Notes: a model not told the origin generated them from the letters alone. Shown: positions 28,144-38,104, numbered from the stretch's first letter. The stretch is DNA of 64,000 nt from CAVVAL01 sp963740215 (GCA_963740215.1 CAVUDJ010000008.1:496001-560000); one strand, 5' to 3'. Numbers and translations: made by a program.

Positions 28144-28929
28144 CTATGCCGCAGCGAGCAGTTCCTTCATGCCTGCCGTCATCTCGGTACGGCCGTCCGT
28201 GAAGAGCACGAGCGACTCGTACGAGTCCTGGCCGGCGAGCCAGTCGAAGCCGTCGGCCCCCCGCGCGCACGCCGTCGTGGCGTAGACATCGGCCCACATC
28301 AGCGACGGTCCGACGACCGTCACCGACCGGATCTCGGTGGCGGCCGCGCGCGTCGTGGGGTCGACGATGTGCGCGCCCCGCTGCCCCGTTCCCGAGGTGG
28401 CGATGCCGCCGCCGGTCAGCGGCAGCACGCCGAGCAGCCCGCCGGGTCGATCCGGGTTCTCGACGCCGATCCGCCATGGCTGGCCGTCGGTCGATCGCAG
28501 CGCGATGTCGCCGCCCGCGTTGAGGTAGTGGTCGTCGCCGGCCAGCGCGGCCAGGCGCGCCGCGGCCCGCTCGGCCGCCCACCCCTTGACCAGCCCGGAC
28601 GGGTCCAGGTGGACGGTGCCCTCGGCGTCAGGGAGCCAGATGTCGAAGTATCCGTCGGTGCGCACCCGGGCGGTCTCGCACAGGTCGAGCACCTCGCGGA
28701 CGGTCTGGTCGCACTGCCCGACCGTGACCTCGCCGCGGTCCAGCGCGCGGACGTCGCTGTCCTCGCGGTACGTGCTGAACGTCCGGTCGACCGCGCGCAG
28801 TTCGTCGTACACCGCCTCGACCGCCACGGCCCGCTCGGCCCCGCTGTGCCGCCCGCGCAGGTGGATGCTGATCGGCATCCCCATGATCTGCTCCACCCAC
28901 GCCTGGCGCGTGGCCGCGGCGGCGCTCAT
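28144..28929 (-). CDS. apbE: FAD:protein FMN transferase ApbE
   Basis: 261 aa, intact. It attaches FMN to Thr in flavoproteins using FAD and Mg2+. Family motifs are TFSTYREDSDVRAL, LDPSGLVKGWAAERAA, HYLNAGGDIALRS and IATSGTGQRGAHIVDP. No signal peptide is evident, unlike the lipoprotein ApbEs of many bacteria. The start overlaps the FMN-binding gene stop (ATGA), so its obvious client is the adjacent FMN-binding protein. Confidence 0.94.
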   Translation of the reverse strand: MSAAAATRQAWVEQIMGMPISIHLRGRHSGAERAVAVEAVYDELRAVDRTFSTYREDSDVRALDRGEVTVGQCDQTVREVLDLCETARVRTDGYFDIWLPDAEGTVHLDPSGLVKGWAAERAAARLAALAGDDHYLNAGGDIALRSTDGQPWRIGVENPDRPGGLLGVLPLTGGGIATSGTGQRGAHIVDPTTRAAATEIRSVTVVGPSLMWADVYATTACARGADGFDWLAGQDSYESLVLFTDGRTEMTAGMKELLAAA

Positions 28930-29492
28930 CCGAAGTTCGCCGCGTCGAGCGCCGACTGCAGCGACTGCCGGTAGCCGCCGCTGGTGGCGGTCGCGCCGCT
29001 GACGCCGTCGATCTGTGCGCTCTGCGCCGCGAGAGCCTGGCTGCGCAGCTTCGGGATCGAGAACGCGCTGATCTCGTCGTGCCGCTGGTCGCCGCTGGGC
29101 TTCTGCAACGCCGCGACATCGACGATCCGGCCGCCGGAGATCTTCACCTGGACCTGCACCGGACCCTGCTCGGTCTGCACGGCATTGCCGTTGACCGTGA
29201 CGTTCCGGGACTGGGCCTGGCCGCCCTGGTTCTGCTGCTGGTTCTGGCCCTGGTTCGGCTGGTTCTGGTTCGGCTGGTTCTGCTGGTTCTGGCCCGTGTT
29301 GGGATCGGCCCCTGCCGGCGGGGTCGACTGCGGCGGGTTCGGCTTCGCCGGCGGCTGCACGATCCCCGCCTGCGCACCGCCGGTGTTGTTGGAGGCGGCT
29401 TCGACCACCTCCGGCCCGCGGCTCGTCTTGTAGCTGAACAGCAGCACGATGGCGGAGATGGTGGAGACGATCGCGAAGGTGATGCGACGCAT
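28926..29492 (-). CDS. Membrane-anchored FMN-binding domain protein
   Basis: 188 aa. One N-terminal transmembrane anchor (ITFAIVSTISAIVLLFSY), then a 60-residue Asn/Gln/Pro-rich linker, then an FMN_bind domain (about 95-188). The covalent attachment motif is DGVSGATAT with Thr168 as acceptor. The linker would carry a flavin domain away from the membrane. It sits between the ferric-reductase-like gene and apbE in one operon, forming an extracytoplasmic electron-transfer module. The electron acceptor is unknown. Confidence 0.93.
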   Translation of the reverse strand: MRRITFAIVSTISAIVLLFSYKTSRGPEVVEAASNNTGGAQAGIVQPPAKPNPPQSTPPAGADPNTGQNQQNQPNQNQPNQGQNQQQNQGGQAQSRNVTVNGNAVQTEQGPVQVQVKISGGRIVDVAALQKPSGDQRHDEISAFSIPKLRSQALAAQSAQIDGVSGATATSGGYRQSLQSALDAANFG

Positions 29493-29537
29493 TGGGTCAG
29501 GTCCTCTCGATGGTCGGTCCGGCGGGGCGGAGATCGG

Positions 29538-30953
29538 TCACCACGCGAACTCCTCCAGGTGGATGCGGTCGGCCGGGACGCCGGCCTCGCGCAGAGCGAC
29601 GCGGCAGGCGTCCATCCAGGGCGGCGGTCCGCACAGGTACGCCTCGTAGTCGTCGATCCCGGGGACCAGCCGGCGCAGCGCCTCGTCGTCCTCCAGGTCG
29701 TAGCAGTCGGCGGGCAGCCAGGACTTACGACGGCCACGGGCGCCGTCGACATAGATGACCTGCGCGCCGCGCTCGTCGGCGAGGTCGTCCAGCTCGTCGG
29801 CGAAGACGGCCTCGACCTCGTTGCTCACGCGGTAGATCAGTGTGGCGTCGCCCGGCTCGTACTCCAGGTCCTCCAGCAGCGCGCGGATCGCGGTGATGCC
29901 GACGCCTGCCGCCATGAGCAGCACCTTGCCGCCGCGCTGCTTGGCGCCGGTCAGCGCGCCGAACGGACCCTCCACGAACACGCGGGTGCCGGGGCGCAGC
30001 CGCGCGACGCGGGCGCTGCCGTCACCGACGTTCTTGACGGTGATCCGCAGGCGGTCGGTTTTCGGCGCTGCCGACAGGCTCCACGGGTGCGCACGCGACC
30101 AGCCCGGCCCGTCCTTGAACCGCCAGAGGAAGAACTGGCCGGCCCGGACCGGCAGCCTGTGCAGGTCGCGCCCGCCGATGTGGACGGAGACGACACCAGG
30201 CGCCTCCTCCACGACGTCCGTGACATGGAGCCGGTGCCGGTACGACCGCCAGATCGGCAGGCCGAGCCGGAAGACCAGCACCGAGAGCAGCGTGCCGATG
30301 TAGAGCGTCATCCAGTAGGTCTGGGTGGCGTACGAGGTGATGAAGTCGGCGCCGGTCCAGATCTGGTGCGGCAGCGCGAGCCCCACGCCGAGGTACGCGT
30401 AGAGGTGGATCAGGTGCCACGACTCGTACCGCAGCCGCTTGCGCGCGGCCCGGATCGAGAGTCCGACCACGGCGATCAGCAGCACTGCCGAGGCGGCGGC
30501 CAGCAGCATGCCGGCGTACGTCGTCACCAGCGTCCAGAGCTGGTCGAGGATCGGCGCGTTCACCTGCTGGGCGTAGCCGAGCGTGATGAGCACGATGTGC
30601 GCGATCATCAGCCAGAACGACGTGAAGCCGATCAGCCGGTGTCGCCGCGCCAGCGTGTCCTGGCCGTACGCGCGCTCGATCCACGGGATCCGGGCCATCA
30701 GCAGAACCTGGATCAGCATCAGGTCGGCCGCGATCAGACCGGCCAGCCGCGCGGCAGTGATCGCCACGCCGCCCGCGCCGGACGCGTTCTGCAACCCGCG
30801 GTTGGACAGCCAGAGAGCAACCACCGCGACCACGCTGAGCAGGGCGAGCGAGCCGGCGACGTCCGCCCACCACCGGCGGGGACCCCGCGGCGGGGCGATG
30901 CGGGATGATCTCCGCAGATCGGGCAACGTTCTCGTGGGCAGAGCGGCGGTCAA
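29538..30953 (-). CDS. Ferric-reductase-like transmembrane flavin oxidoreductase
   Basis: 471 aa, intact. Residues about 30-225 hold six hydrophobic helices with paired His typical of the heme-b ferric reductase domain (RHRLIGFTSFWLMIAHIVLI, then SWHLIHLYAYLG). Residues about 235-471 are an FAD/NAD(P)H module: HPWSLSAAPKTDRLRITVKN (FAD-binding), KVLLMAAGVGITAIRALLED (NAD-binding) and YLCGPPPWMD (FNR-type CGPP). It would pass electrons from NAD(P)H across the membrane to the FMN-binding partner. Divergent from a two-component system, its probable regulator. Confidence 0.93.
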   Translation of the reverse strand: MTAALPTRTLPDLRRSSRIAPPRGPRRWWADVAGSLALLSVVAVVALWLSNRGLQNASGAGGVAITAARLAGLIAADLMLIQVLLMARIPWIERAYGQDTLARRHRLIGFTSFWLMIAHIVLITLGYAQQVNAPILDQLWTLVTTYAGMLLAAASAVLLIAVVGLSIRAARKRLRYESWHLIHLYAYLGVGLALPHQIWTGADFITSYATQTYWMTLYIGTLLSVLVFRLGLPIWRSYRHRLHVTDVVEEAPGVVSVHIGGRDLHRLPVRAGQFFLWRFKDGPGWSRAHPWSLSAAPKTDRLRITVKNVGDGSARVARLRPGTRVFVEGPFGALTGAKQRGGKVLLMAAGVGITAIRALLEDLEYEPGDATLIYRVSNEVEAVFADELDDLADERGAQVIYVDGARGRRKSWLPADCYDLEDDEALRRLVPGIDDYEAYLCGPPPWMDACRVALREAGVPADRIHLEEFAW

Positions 30954-31073
30954 CGGACCCCTCCTTCAACTCAGCTGCTCACTGCGCCTACCTAGGAAGC
31001 ACGTTCAAGAGCGCCATAAAGGTCACCGAGAGATCTGGGAAAGTTCTGAGAACCAGCGTGCGACGATGCCGAC

Positions 31074-31766
31074 GTGACTGAGACACCGCCAACCGATTCG
31101 GGGTTCCGCCCCGCGTTGTTGCTGGTAGAGGACGATGCGCAGCTGTCCGAGCTGCTCGTCGAATTGTTTGCGGACGCCGGCTATGTCGTGGATCTGACAC
31201 GGGACGGTCAGGCCGGTCTGCACCACGGCCTCACCCGCGAGTACCACGCGATGGTGATCGACCGTGGCCTGCCCGCGATCGAAGGTGTGGACCTCGTCAC
31301 CCGACTTCGCTCACGAGGAGTGACTACCCCCGTACTGATCCTGACCGCACGAGGCACGCTCGCCGACCGCGTCGAGGGCCTCGACGCCGGCGCCGAGGAC
31401 TACCTCGTCAAGCCGTTCGAGGTCGACGAGCTGCTGGCGCGGATCCGGGCGCTGCTCCGCCGCCACGGCGACCACGCCAGCATGCTCCAGCTCGGCCGGC
31501 GCCGCCTCGACGTGGCCGGCCGCCGGGTGGTCGGCGACGGGCTCGCGCCGGTGGAGCTGTCCGGGCGGGAGTGCGCGCTGCTCCAGGTGCTCGCTGCCCG
31601 CCCCGGGCGTGCGTTCACGCGGGAGGAGCTGCTTCGCAGCGCGTTCGACGACGCCGCCGACAGTGCGGGCGCGGTCGACACGTACGTCTCCTACCTGCGG
31701 CGCAAGCTCGGCCGCGGCGTGATCAAGACCGTGCACGGCCTCGGGTACCGGATGGGTGAGGCATGA
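31074..31766 (+). CDS. OmpR/PhoB-type response regulator
   Basis: 230 aa from GTG 31074. Receiver domain with acidic pair ED-D (residues 19-21), phospho-acceptor Asp63 (AMVIDRGLP), Thr of LILTAR and Lys of YLVKPFE; then a winged-helix DNA-binding domain ending GVIKTVHGLGYRMG. The stop overlaps the kinase start (ATGA). Located 120 bp from the divergent ferric-reductase operon, which is the likely target. Confidence 0.94.
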   Translation: MTETPPTDSGFRPALLLVEDDAQLSELLVELFADAGYVVDLTRDGQAGLHHGLTREYHAMVIDRGLPAIEGVDLVTRLRSRGVTTPVLILTARGTLADRVEGLDAGAEDYLVKPFEVDELLARIRALLRRHGDHASMLQLGRRRLDVAGRRVVGDGLAPVELSGRECALLQVLAARPGRAFTREELLRSAFDDAADSAGAVDTYVSYLRRKLGRGVIKTVHGLGYRMGEA

Positions 31767-32950
31767 AGCGCACCAGCGCCGACGCGCGGCTCGTGCGTCG
31801 CGCGGCGCTGCTCGTGGCGGCGCAGACCGCCGTCGCGGTGGCCGTCGTCGTCGCCGCCGTCGCGCTGCTCGCGCTCTCCCTCACGGTCAAGGAGCAGGGC
31901 AGGGACACCGAACGGCGACTCAAGGGCGCGGCGCTGGAGTACAAGTCGTTCCAGGATCCGCCGCCGGGCGTGACGATGCTCGGCCGCTACCCCGACGGCC
32001 GCAGCACCACGAGCCCCGGCGCCCGCGCCGAGCTGGCCGCTCTCGACGTCGACGCGCTGCCCGACGGGTACAGCCGGCGGACCGTGGCAGGCGAGCGGTA
32101 CCAGCTCTACGTCTGCAACGTGCCCGACCGCCGGGTCGCCGCGGTGCTCGATCTCAGCGTCGCCCGCCGCGAAGCGAACCGGCTGGAGAACTCGCTGCTC
32201 ATCGCCGGTGCGGTGGGCATCGTGGCGGCGGCGGTCGTCGGCTGGCTGCTCGCCCGGCGCGCAGTGCGGCCGCTCGGTGAGGCGCTGACGTTGCAGCGGC
32301 GCTTCGTCGCGGACGCCAGCCACGAACTGCGGACCCCGCTGACGATCCTCCACACGCGTGCACAGCTGCTCCGCCGCCGCGCCGGCCCGGACGCCCACGA
32401 GGGCCTGGACCGGCTGATCGCAGACACGCGTGCCCTCACCGACATCGTCAACGACCTGCTGCTCTCCGCCGAGCTGGAGCACCGTCCGGACGCGCGCGAA
32501 CCCGTCGACGTCGCCGCGCTCGCCCGCGAGGTGGCCGACAGCTTCGGGCCGGCGGCGTCGCAGGCCGGGGTCTCGCTCAACGTCGCGGCCTCGGAAGCGG
32601 TGGTGTCAGGCGTGCCGGCGGCGCTGCGGCGCGCGGTCTACGCGCTGGTCGACAACGCGCTCGGGCACAACAACCCGGGCGGCACGATCACGCTCACCGT
32701 CGCCCAGACGGCCGACGACGTCGTGCTCACCGTCGCCGACGACGGCGACGGCCTGGATCCCCGCGAGGTCGAGGCGCTGATGAAGCGGTTCGCGCGCGGG
32801 TCCGCAGCATCGGGCAAGGGGCGCCGGTTCGGGCTCGGCCTGGCGCTCGTGCGCGAGATCGTGCAGGCGCACGGCGGCACCCTCACGCTGGACGGGCGTC
32901 CAGGCGAGGGCGCGACCGCGACGATAGTGCTGCCACCGGTGCGACCGTGA
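31763..32950 (+). CDS. Membrane sensor histidine kinase
   Basis: 395 aa, intact. Two transmembrane helices (about 17-40 and 150-172) enclose a roughly 110-residue extracytoplasmic sensor with no recognised fold. The H-box is SHELRTPL with His187; the ATPase domain has VDNALGHNNPGG (N-box), ADDGDGLDP (G1) and GLGLALVREIVQAHGG (G2). Translationally coupled to the response regulator. Signal unknown; the neighbouring redox operon suggests a redox or metal cue, which is inference. Confidence 0.94.
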   Translation: MKRTSADARLVRRAALLVAAQTAVAVAVVVAAVALLALSLTVKEQGRDTERRLKGAALEYKSFQDPPPGVTMLGRYPDGRSTTSPGARAELAALDVDALPDGYSRRTVAGERYQLYVCNVPDRRVAAVLDLSVARREANRLENSLLIAGAVGIVAAAVVGWLLARRAVRPLGEALTLQRRFVADASHELRTPLTILHTRAQLLRRRAGPDAHEGLDRLIADTRALTDIVNDLLLSAELEHRPDAREPVDVAALAREVADSFGPAASQAGVSLNVAASEAVVSGVPAALRRAVYALVDNALGHNNPGGTITLTVAQTADDVVLTVADDGDGLDPREVEALMKRFARGSAASGKGRRFGLGLALVREIVQAHGGTLTLDGRPGEGATATIVLPPVRP

Positions 32951-33022
32951 GCCCTGGCTTCACGATCTCACCGTGCTCCTTGGGTCGAAATCCGAGAGGC
33001 TCGTAGTGGAGGTCCAGCCCTT

Positions 33023-33259
33023 TTAGGAAGGGCGGCCGTGGCGGGAGCGGTTTCGTCGAACGGCGGTGAAAAGCAGCGCTGCAAGCAAAACCAGGATGGC
33101 GGTGGCAGCGGCGACCACGGTGGCCCCGCTTGCCGCCGTGATAGGTGTCGACAACGAGTCGATCGCCAACAACACCATGAACGACGCGCCGGCGACCAAT
33201 GCCACGACGACGGCCGTTGATCGGACCTCGGCCAGGTGTGGTCGCCGGTTGGTGTTCAT
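33023..33259 (-). CDS. Small two-helix membrane protein
   Basis: About 78 aa from ATG 33259 (MNTNRRPHLAEVRSTAVVVA). Two hydrophobic stretches, VVVALVAGASFMVLLAI and VVAAATAILVLLAALLF, are followed by a basic tail RNRSRHGRPS. No ribosome-binding site is obvious and no family is recognised, so coding status is moderate. Confidence 0.5.
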   Translation of the reverse strand: MNTNRRPHLAEVRSTAVVVALVAGASFMVLLAIDSLSTPITAASGATVVAAATAILVLLAALLFTAVRRNRSRHGRPS

Positions 33260-33714
33260 CAGATGCAGATCGCTGGCAACTGTGCAGGTCAACGGCACAC
33301 CGCCACACACCGAGACCGACACCCACCACCGCCGCACCGAAACGCCGCGTCACTGCCAGCGGAAGCACGCCTCGTAGCACGGGAATTAGGTTCTCGCATC
33401 AGATGCAATGATGACGTCTATTAGGCCGATAATTGGCGTTATGTCTACTTGAAGCACGCGCCAGGCCAACATCCGGCGTGATCAGCGGCGCAACAGCCTC
33501 AACGTCGCCGTCACCCTTTACGTCCACAGCGCCTCTACCAGGCACTGTGCGCCCCGCCGCGGCGGCGACAAACCAGCGAGCCTGGCGTGCCGGATGGCGT
33601 AGGCCCCGCGCTTGGGCAGCTGACCAGCCTCGAGGAGCGCTCCCGCGCCCTTGGCTGGGCCACTCCTTCGATCCGTTGCCGCTCTCGACTCCTGAACGGC
33701 CTTCCGGCGAACAG
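33260..33714. other. Stretch without a supported gene, left flank of the IS
   Basis: 455 bp. Several overlapping short open frames exist but none has protein-like composition or a ribosome-binding site. A slightly AT-rich patch at 33385-33445 may be a promoter. Possibly decayed DNA next to the insertion sequence. Confidence 0.45.
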
Positions 33715-34648
33715 ACAGTGAGCCTTTTCAACCTCCGTCCGATGTGGTCGGGGTGGCGGCTGAGCAGCAAGGGAGCCCCTGGTAGGACGGGGATTGTCGA
33801 GATCCGTTCCGTTCACACCAGGGGCTCCGCTTGCTTTCCTACCCGTCGGGGATGGCCGTGTCCAACCGTTCACTGCAGCTGCTCGCTGAGGCGTTGCGGC
33901 GCCGGCGCAGCGAACTGCGGACCGGTGGCGGCGCCTGGACGCCGGCCGCCAAGCCCTGCTGGTGGTGGCCTACCTGCGCAAAGGCGAAACGTACGCCGAT
34001 CTGGCGTGCGGCTTCGCCGTAGGTGTAGCGACGGTCTACCGCTATGTCCACGAGGGCATGACGCTGCTGGCCGCGCTCGCGCCGAGCTTGGAAGAGGCCA
34101 TCGACATCGCCAAGGGCAAGGCGTACGTGATCCTCGACGGCAGTCTGCTGCGGATCGACCGGGTGGCGATGGCCTCCGGTGGCGACCGGCCGTTCTATTC
34201 AGGCAAACACAAGACCCACGGGGTGAATGTGCAGGTCATCGCAGACCCCGCCGGGCGGCTCATCTGGGTCTCACCCGCGCTGCCCGGCGCCCGACATGAC
34301 CTGGGCGCCGCTCGCGAGCACGGCCTGATCGACGCGCTCACCGCCGCCGACCTGCGCGTGCTGGCCGACCGGGGCTACCAAGGCGCCGGGCCCGCGGTCA
34401 CCGTGCCGCAACGGCCGCGCCGCAAGAACCCGGACACCGGGACCTTCCGGCCGCTGTCGCAGAACCAGAAGGACGTCAACACCGCCCACGCCCGGCTCCG
34501 CGGCCCCGGCGAACGCGCCAACGCCCAGCTCAAGAGCTGGAAGGTGCTCCGCAAGATCCGCTCAAGCCCCAGCCGAGCGACCACCCTCGTCAACGCCGTC
34601 CAAACCCTCATACTCGCCGGCTGACACCAACTGAAAATGGCTCAGTGT
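33715..34648 (+). mobile_element. IS5-family-like insertion sequence
   Basis: About 934 bp bounded by imperfect inverted repeats: left ACAGTGAGCCTTTTCA (33715-33730), right TGAAAATGGCTCAGTGT (34632-34648), pairing with one mismatch and one bulge. It encloses a single DDE transposase. A second internal inverted repeat (GGAGCCCCTGGT and ACCAGGGGCTCC, about 33776-33829) precedes the transposase and could limit its translation. A target duplication is not clear by eye. Confidence 0.75.
33831..34624 (+). pseudogene. IS5-like DDE transposase with one frameshift
   Basis: The N-terminal piece (LSYPSGMAVSNRSLQLLAEA) is in one frame. From about 33925 the homology continues in another with RLDAGRQALLVVAYLRKGET, HTH YADLACGFAVGVATVYRYVHEG, then the DDE_4 catalytic domain: VILDGSLLRIDRVAM (first Asp), SGKHKTHGVNVQVIADP, GARHDLGAAREHG, LADRGYQGAG (second Asp) and GPGERANAQLKSWKVLRKI (Glu). 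A one-base deletion in the ACCGGTGGCGG stretch accounts for the shift. Otherwise full length, so recent. Confidence 0.85.
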
Positions 34649-34654
34649 GCACGT

Positions 34655-34700
34655 CGCGGGCCTGCTACGCCGCCGCTGCGGTGGCGTAGCAGGCCGCGGG
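34655..34700. terminator. Hairpin after the third subtilase
   Basis: The arms CGCGGGCCTGCTACGCC and GGCGTAGCAGGCCGCGG pair almost perfectly around a GC loop. Located 44 bp beyond the subtilase stop and adjacent to the IS right end. Likely terminator. Confidence 0.7.
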
Positions 34701-34743
34701 CGTCCACCTGACGGCCGAGTGGCCCTCTGCCTATCGGTGCAGG

Positions 34744-37488
34744 TCAGCAACCCGTTGTGACCGTCACGTTCACTACATCGCGCTGGCTGTTGCCGGCATT
34801 GTCGGTCGCGGTCAGGGTGAGCTGGTGCGCGGCGCTCTCGCAGGGAGTGCGAAGCTGCGCGGTGGGGCTCGGTCCCGTGCCGATCTCGACCGGGGGTCCG
34901 CCGTCGATGCTGTCGGTCCAGACGAGGGTCACCGGCCCTCCTTCTGGGTCGGATGCGTCGCTCTGCAGAGTCAGCTCGTGGAAGCGGCCGCTCGCGTCCT
35001 CGCCGTTGGTCTCGAGGACGGCGCCGTTGGTCGGGTTGGTGATCCTGACTGTTGGCGGAAGGTTCGGTGGGTCCTCCCGGATGGCGATCGTGACCGTGTC
35101 CTCGGCGCAGGCGCCGAAGTCGTCGCAGCCGCGGAAGGTGACAGTGTGCTCACCGACGGCGGCGCCGAGCGACACCGTGGCGTTGTGACCGGTGGCGAAG
35201 CTCGCCGCCGAGCTGTCGAGGTGCCAGGCCACCTGATCGTCACGCAGCGGGCCCGCGTCGGGGTCGAAGCTTGATCCACGGAAGGTGATCGGCTCCGACC
35301 GGGCGAAGACTGGTGTCGAGCCGTCAGGGTTCCGGGGACTGACGATCCGCACAGCGGGCGTACGGTTCGCGACCGTGACCCGGATCCGGTCGGTCACCGC
35401 CGTCCCATCCGGGAACGTTGCGGTGGCGGTCACCTCGTGGTTGCCAGGCGGCAGCCCGGCGGAGATTGGATTCCCGGAACCCAGGTCCGTCCCGTCGCCC
35501 AGCCTCGAGGTGATCGATGGGCTGCCATGGCCATCGTCGAACACCTCCGCGCGGAACTCGGTCGATGCTCCGGCGGGTAGCGTGGCGCCGTCGTTCGGCC
35601 GCACGATCGCGATCACCGCGGGTAGGGCGTCCCGAACCGCGTCCAGGACGTGGATCACCCTGCGGTTGACCGTACTGTCCGGGCTCATTTGCAGGTGCCT
35701 GAGCAGGATGGACTCCACGCTGTCCGCGCTGAGGCCGGGGTTCGCCGCCCACAGCAGCGCTGCTACCCCAGCGGCGTACGGCGAGGCCATGCTCGTCCCT
35801 AGAGCCACGTGTGCCGCGTCCCCAGGAGCGTCTGGCGTAGGCCCGATCAGGACGTGTCCCGGGGCGAAGATGTCGACGTGCTCGGCACCGAAGTTCGACC
35901 GAAAGGCCTGCACGCTCCGCAGGCGCGAGCGTTGCGCTCCAACGCGCCGACGCACAGCACGCCGGCGTTCTCGCACGGCGCGTTCCAGTGGCTCTCCCAG
36001 CAGAGGCGGAGGAAGCATGTCTGTTCGTCAACGTTGCGGCTCTCGTTGCCGGCGCCAGCGAACAACAGGATGCCGTTGACGTGGCGGAACAAGGCCGTCT
36101 TGGCTTCCATCGGCAGCTGCGTCCAGGCCAGGGACCAGTGCACGTTGTTCCCGAAGCTCATGTTGATGATCTTGGCTCGGCCCACGACCATCGCGTCGCT
36201 GAGCGCGTCCATCACCTGGAACTGATCCTGGTGCGCGAAGACGAGGTGGAGGGCGGCGACGGGGCCGGCTGGCCCGGCTCACCCACGCGGTTGTCCGGCA
36301 CCGCCGCCGCCGCGCTGGCGACCGCTGTCCCGTGCCACCCGAAACCGCCGAAGCCCTCACGCTCCGGATCGACGAACGGCAGCACGCTGGTGACCGTCAG
36401 CGGCAACGGCAGGTCACCGTTCAACGTAGGCGCGAAGCCCTGGTCGACAATCCCGAGCCTGACCTTGTTGCGCAGCCTGCGAACGCGGTCCAGCAGGGTC
36501 CACGCCTCAGCCGTACCGATGTCCTGCACGCTGCCGGAGTTCAGGTACGACCAGTGGTAGGCGTTGCGGCTGTATGGCGTCGCCGGGTCGTTGTTGAAGC
36601 CGCCGGGTCCGGACGGAGACTCCAGGGTCGAGCCGTTCGGAATGTCCCGCGGAGTCCCGAGCCAGTTCACCGCCACACTGAGGCCGTCGACCGCCTCGGC
36701 CGCAGCTGCCGCTAGCAGCCTGCGTCCCTGGTCACTGGAGACCCGGAGTGACTCCGCTTGATCCTGGGCTTGTTGAGCTTCTCCAGGTCACGGGTGAGCT
36801 TCGCCGGGTCGGCTCGGCCGGTGTCGATGCGCACGAGGTACATCGGTATCCAGCCGCGCACCTCCGTCGGGGCGAGCTTCTTCAGTACCGCGCCCCTCCA
36901 CCGACGCACGAGGGCGTCAGCCTTGGCCTGGTCTCTGGTGGTCAGCACCAGCTCGTTGGCGATGAAGTCCGTCTGCGTGCCGTCGCTAGCCCGCACCGCC
37001 GCGACCGGTCGGGCTGTTCCACGCTGGTAGCCGGGTGCAGTAGCGACGCTGGGCTTGATCTTCTTGTCGACCGAGACCTTGATGTCGCCCTTGCATCCGT
37101 CATTCGCGGGCACGCTGGCCAGGATGTCGAAACGCACCTGTTCACCCTGCTCCAGCAGGCGCTGGCGGGCGGCGGTTCCGTCCGCGGCGCCAAGCCGGGC
37201 AGCGTACCTGTCGAGGGACGCGACGGCCTCGCAGTTCTGCCGTCCCACCAGCTGTTCGGCGCGCTGTAGATCGGTGTCCAGGGCAGCCATGTCGACGCCC
37301 GGGTGGTTGATCAGCCCCTCTACGTCGCCCCGTAGAGCGGCGAGGCTGGCGCGGATATCGGCGTCACCGGATCGCTGCGGCTCGGCGTTGGCACCTGGTG
37401 GTGTCAGCATCGAGCCGAGCAGAGCGACCAGCAGTCCGGCGGCGCGAACCGAGATCCGCCGGGCGTTCGGCTTCGTTTGCGTGTCCAT
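34744..37488 (-). CDS. Secreted S8 protease with C-terminal Ig-like domains, three frameshifts
   Basis: ATG 37488 follows a GGGGGG element and opens a signal peptide (AAGLLVALLGSMLTPPGANA). A long N-terminal region (to about residue 255) precedes an S8 domain with catalytic Asp (LGIVDQGF), His (GWHGTAVAS), oxyanion Asn region (IINMSFGNN, then AGAGNES) and Ser (LGTSMASPYAAG). Three Ig/PKD-like repeats follow (RPNDGATLPAGASTEFRAEV, SPRNPDGSTPVFARSEPITF, TNPTNGAVLETNGED) up to TVTTGC. Frames change near 36740, 36250 and 35930. Corrected length is about 915 aa. The architecture is unlike the two shorter subtilases; role unknown. Confidence 0.85.
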
Positions 37489-37671
37489 TGCTGCCCCCCA
37501 ATTGGTCCTCTGGACACGCCGGGCGGCCACCCGCCTGGACCTCCCCCGAACGGCTCACGGCCGGCAGCCGACTGGCTCGAACACAGCGAACCACTCGGAC
37601 CTTGGAGAACGATTGGAATGACAGTCGACTCGGGACTGTGCCGGTGGCTTTCAAGATTCCCCCGGTCGCCC

Positions 37672-37890
37672 TTAGCCGGCCAGCGCAGCGAGCACGGTGA
37701 CTCGTAGGACATCCCCTGCGACGTCGGGACGCAGGCGGCCAGCGCGCACGTCAGACGCGGCACCGTGCAGAAGGTGGTGTACGACCCTGACCTGCCACAA
37801 GGGTAGGTCCGTCCTGAACACGCCCTGGCCTCGGCCACGTCGGACCAGCTCCGCGACCCGCTCGGCCGGTCGCTCGTGCAGGTCACGCAC
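37672..37890 (-). pseudogene. C-terminal fragment of a TetR-family regulator
   Basis: About 72 codons reading ERVAELVRRGRGQGVFRTDL, then WQVRVVHHLLHGAASDVRAG and VLRVTVLAALAG before TAA 37672. This is the ligand-binding C-terminal helix pair of TetR regulators. No N-terminal HTH exists upstream. A remnant, first of several in this patch. Confidence 0.65.
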
Positions 37891-37974
37891 ACAGGCCGAT
37901 CTCGCCGCACGTGCGGGTAGCTCCCAAGGGGGACCTTACAGCGCCGTTACAGCGCAGTCTCGGCCACTGCGGGG

Positions 37975-38104
37975 TATCCGGCCCGACGCCACGGCCGCGT
38001 TCGAGGAGGTTCTCGGCGACCGGCTGCGGGTGCTGGGCCCGGACCACCCGTACACATTGGCCACCCGCGGCAACCTCGCCCGCTGGCAGGGCCGGGTCGG
38101 CGAC
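37975..38104 (+). pseudogene. Isolated TPR repeat, remnant of a large TPR/NB-ARC-type protein
   Basis: One frame reads AAFEEVLGDRLRVLGPDHPY then TLATRGNLARWQGRVGDA, a single tetratricopeptide unit of the type found in tandem in actinobacterial NB-ARC/TPR proteins. Flanking sequence does not continue it. Another piece of the same repeat type lies 2 kb away on the opposite strand (39924-40200). Confidence 0.65.
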
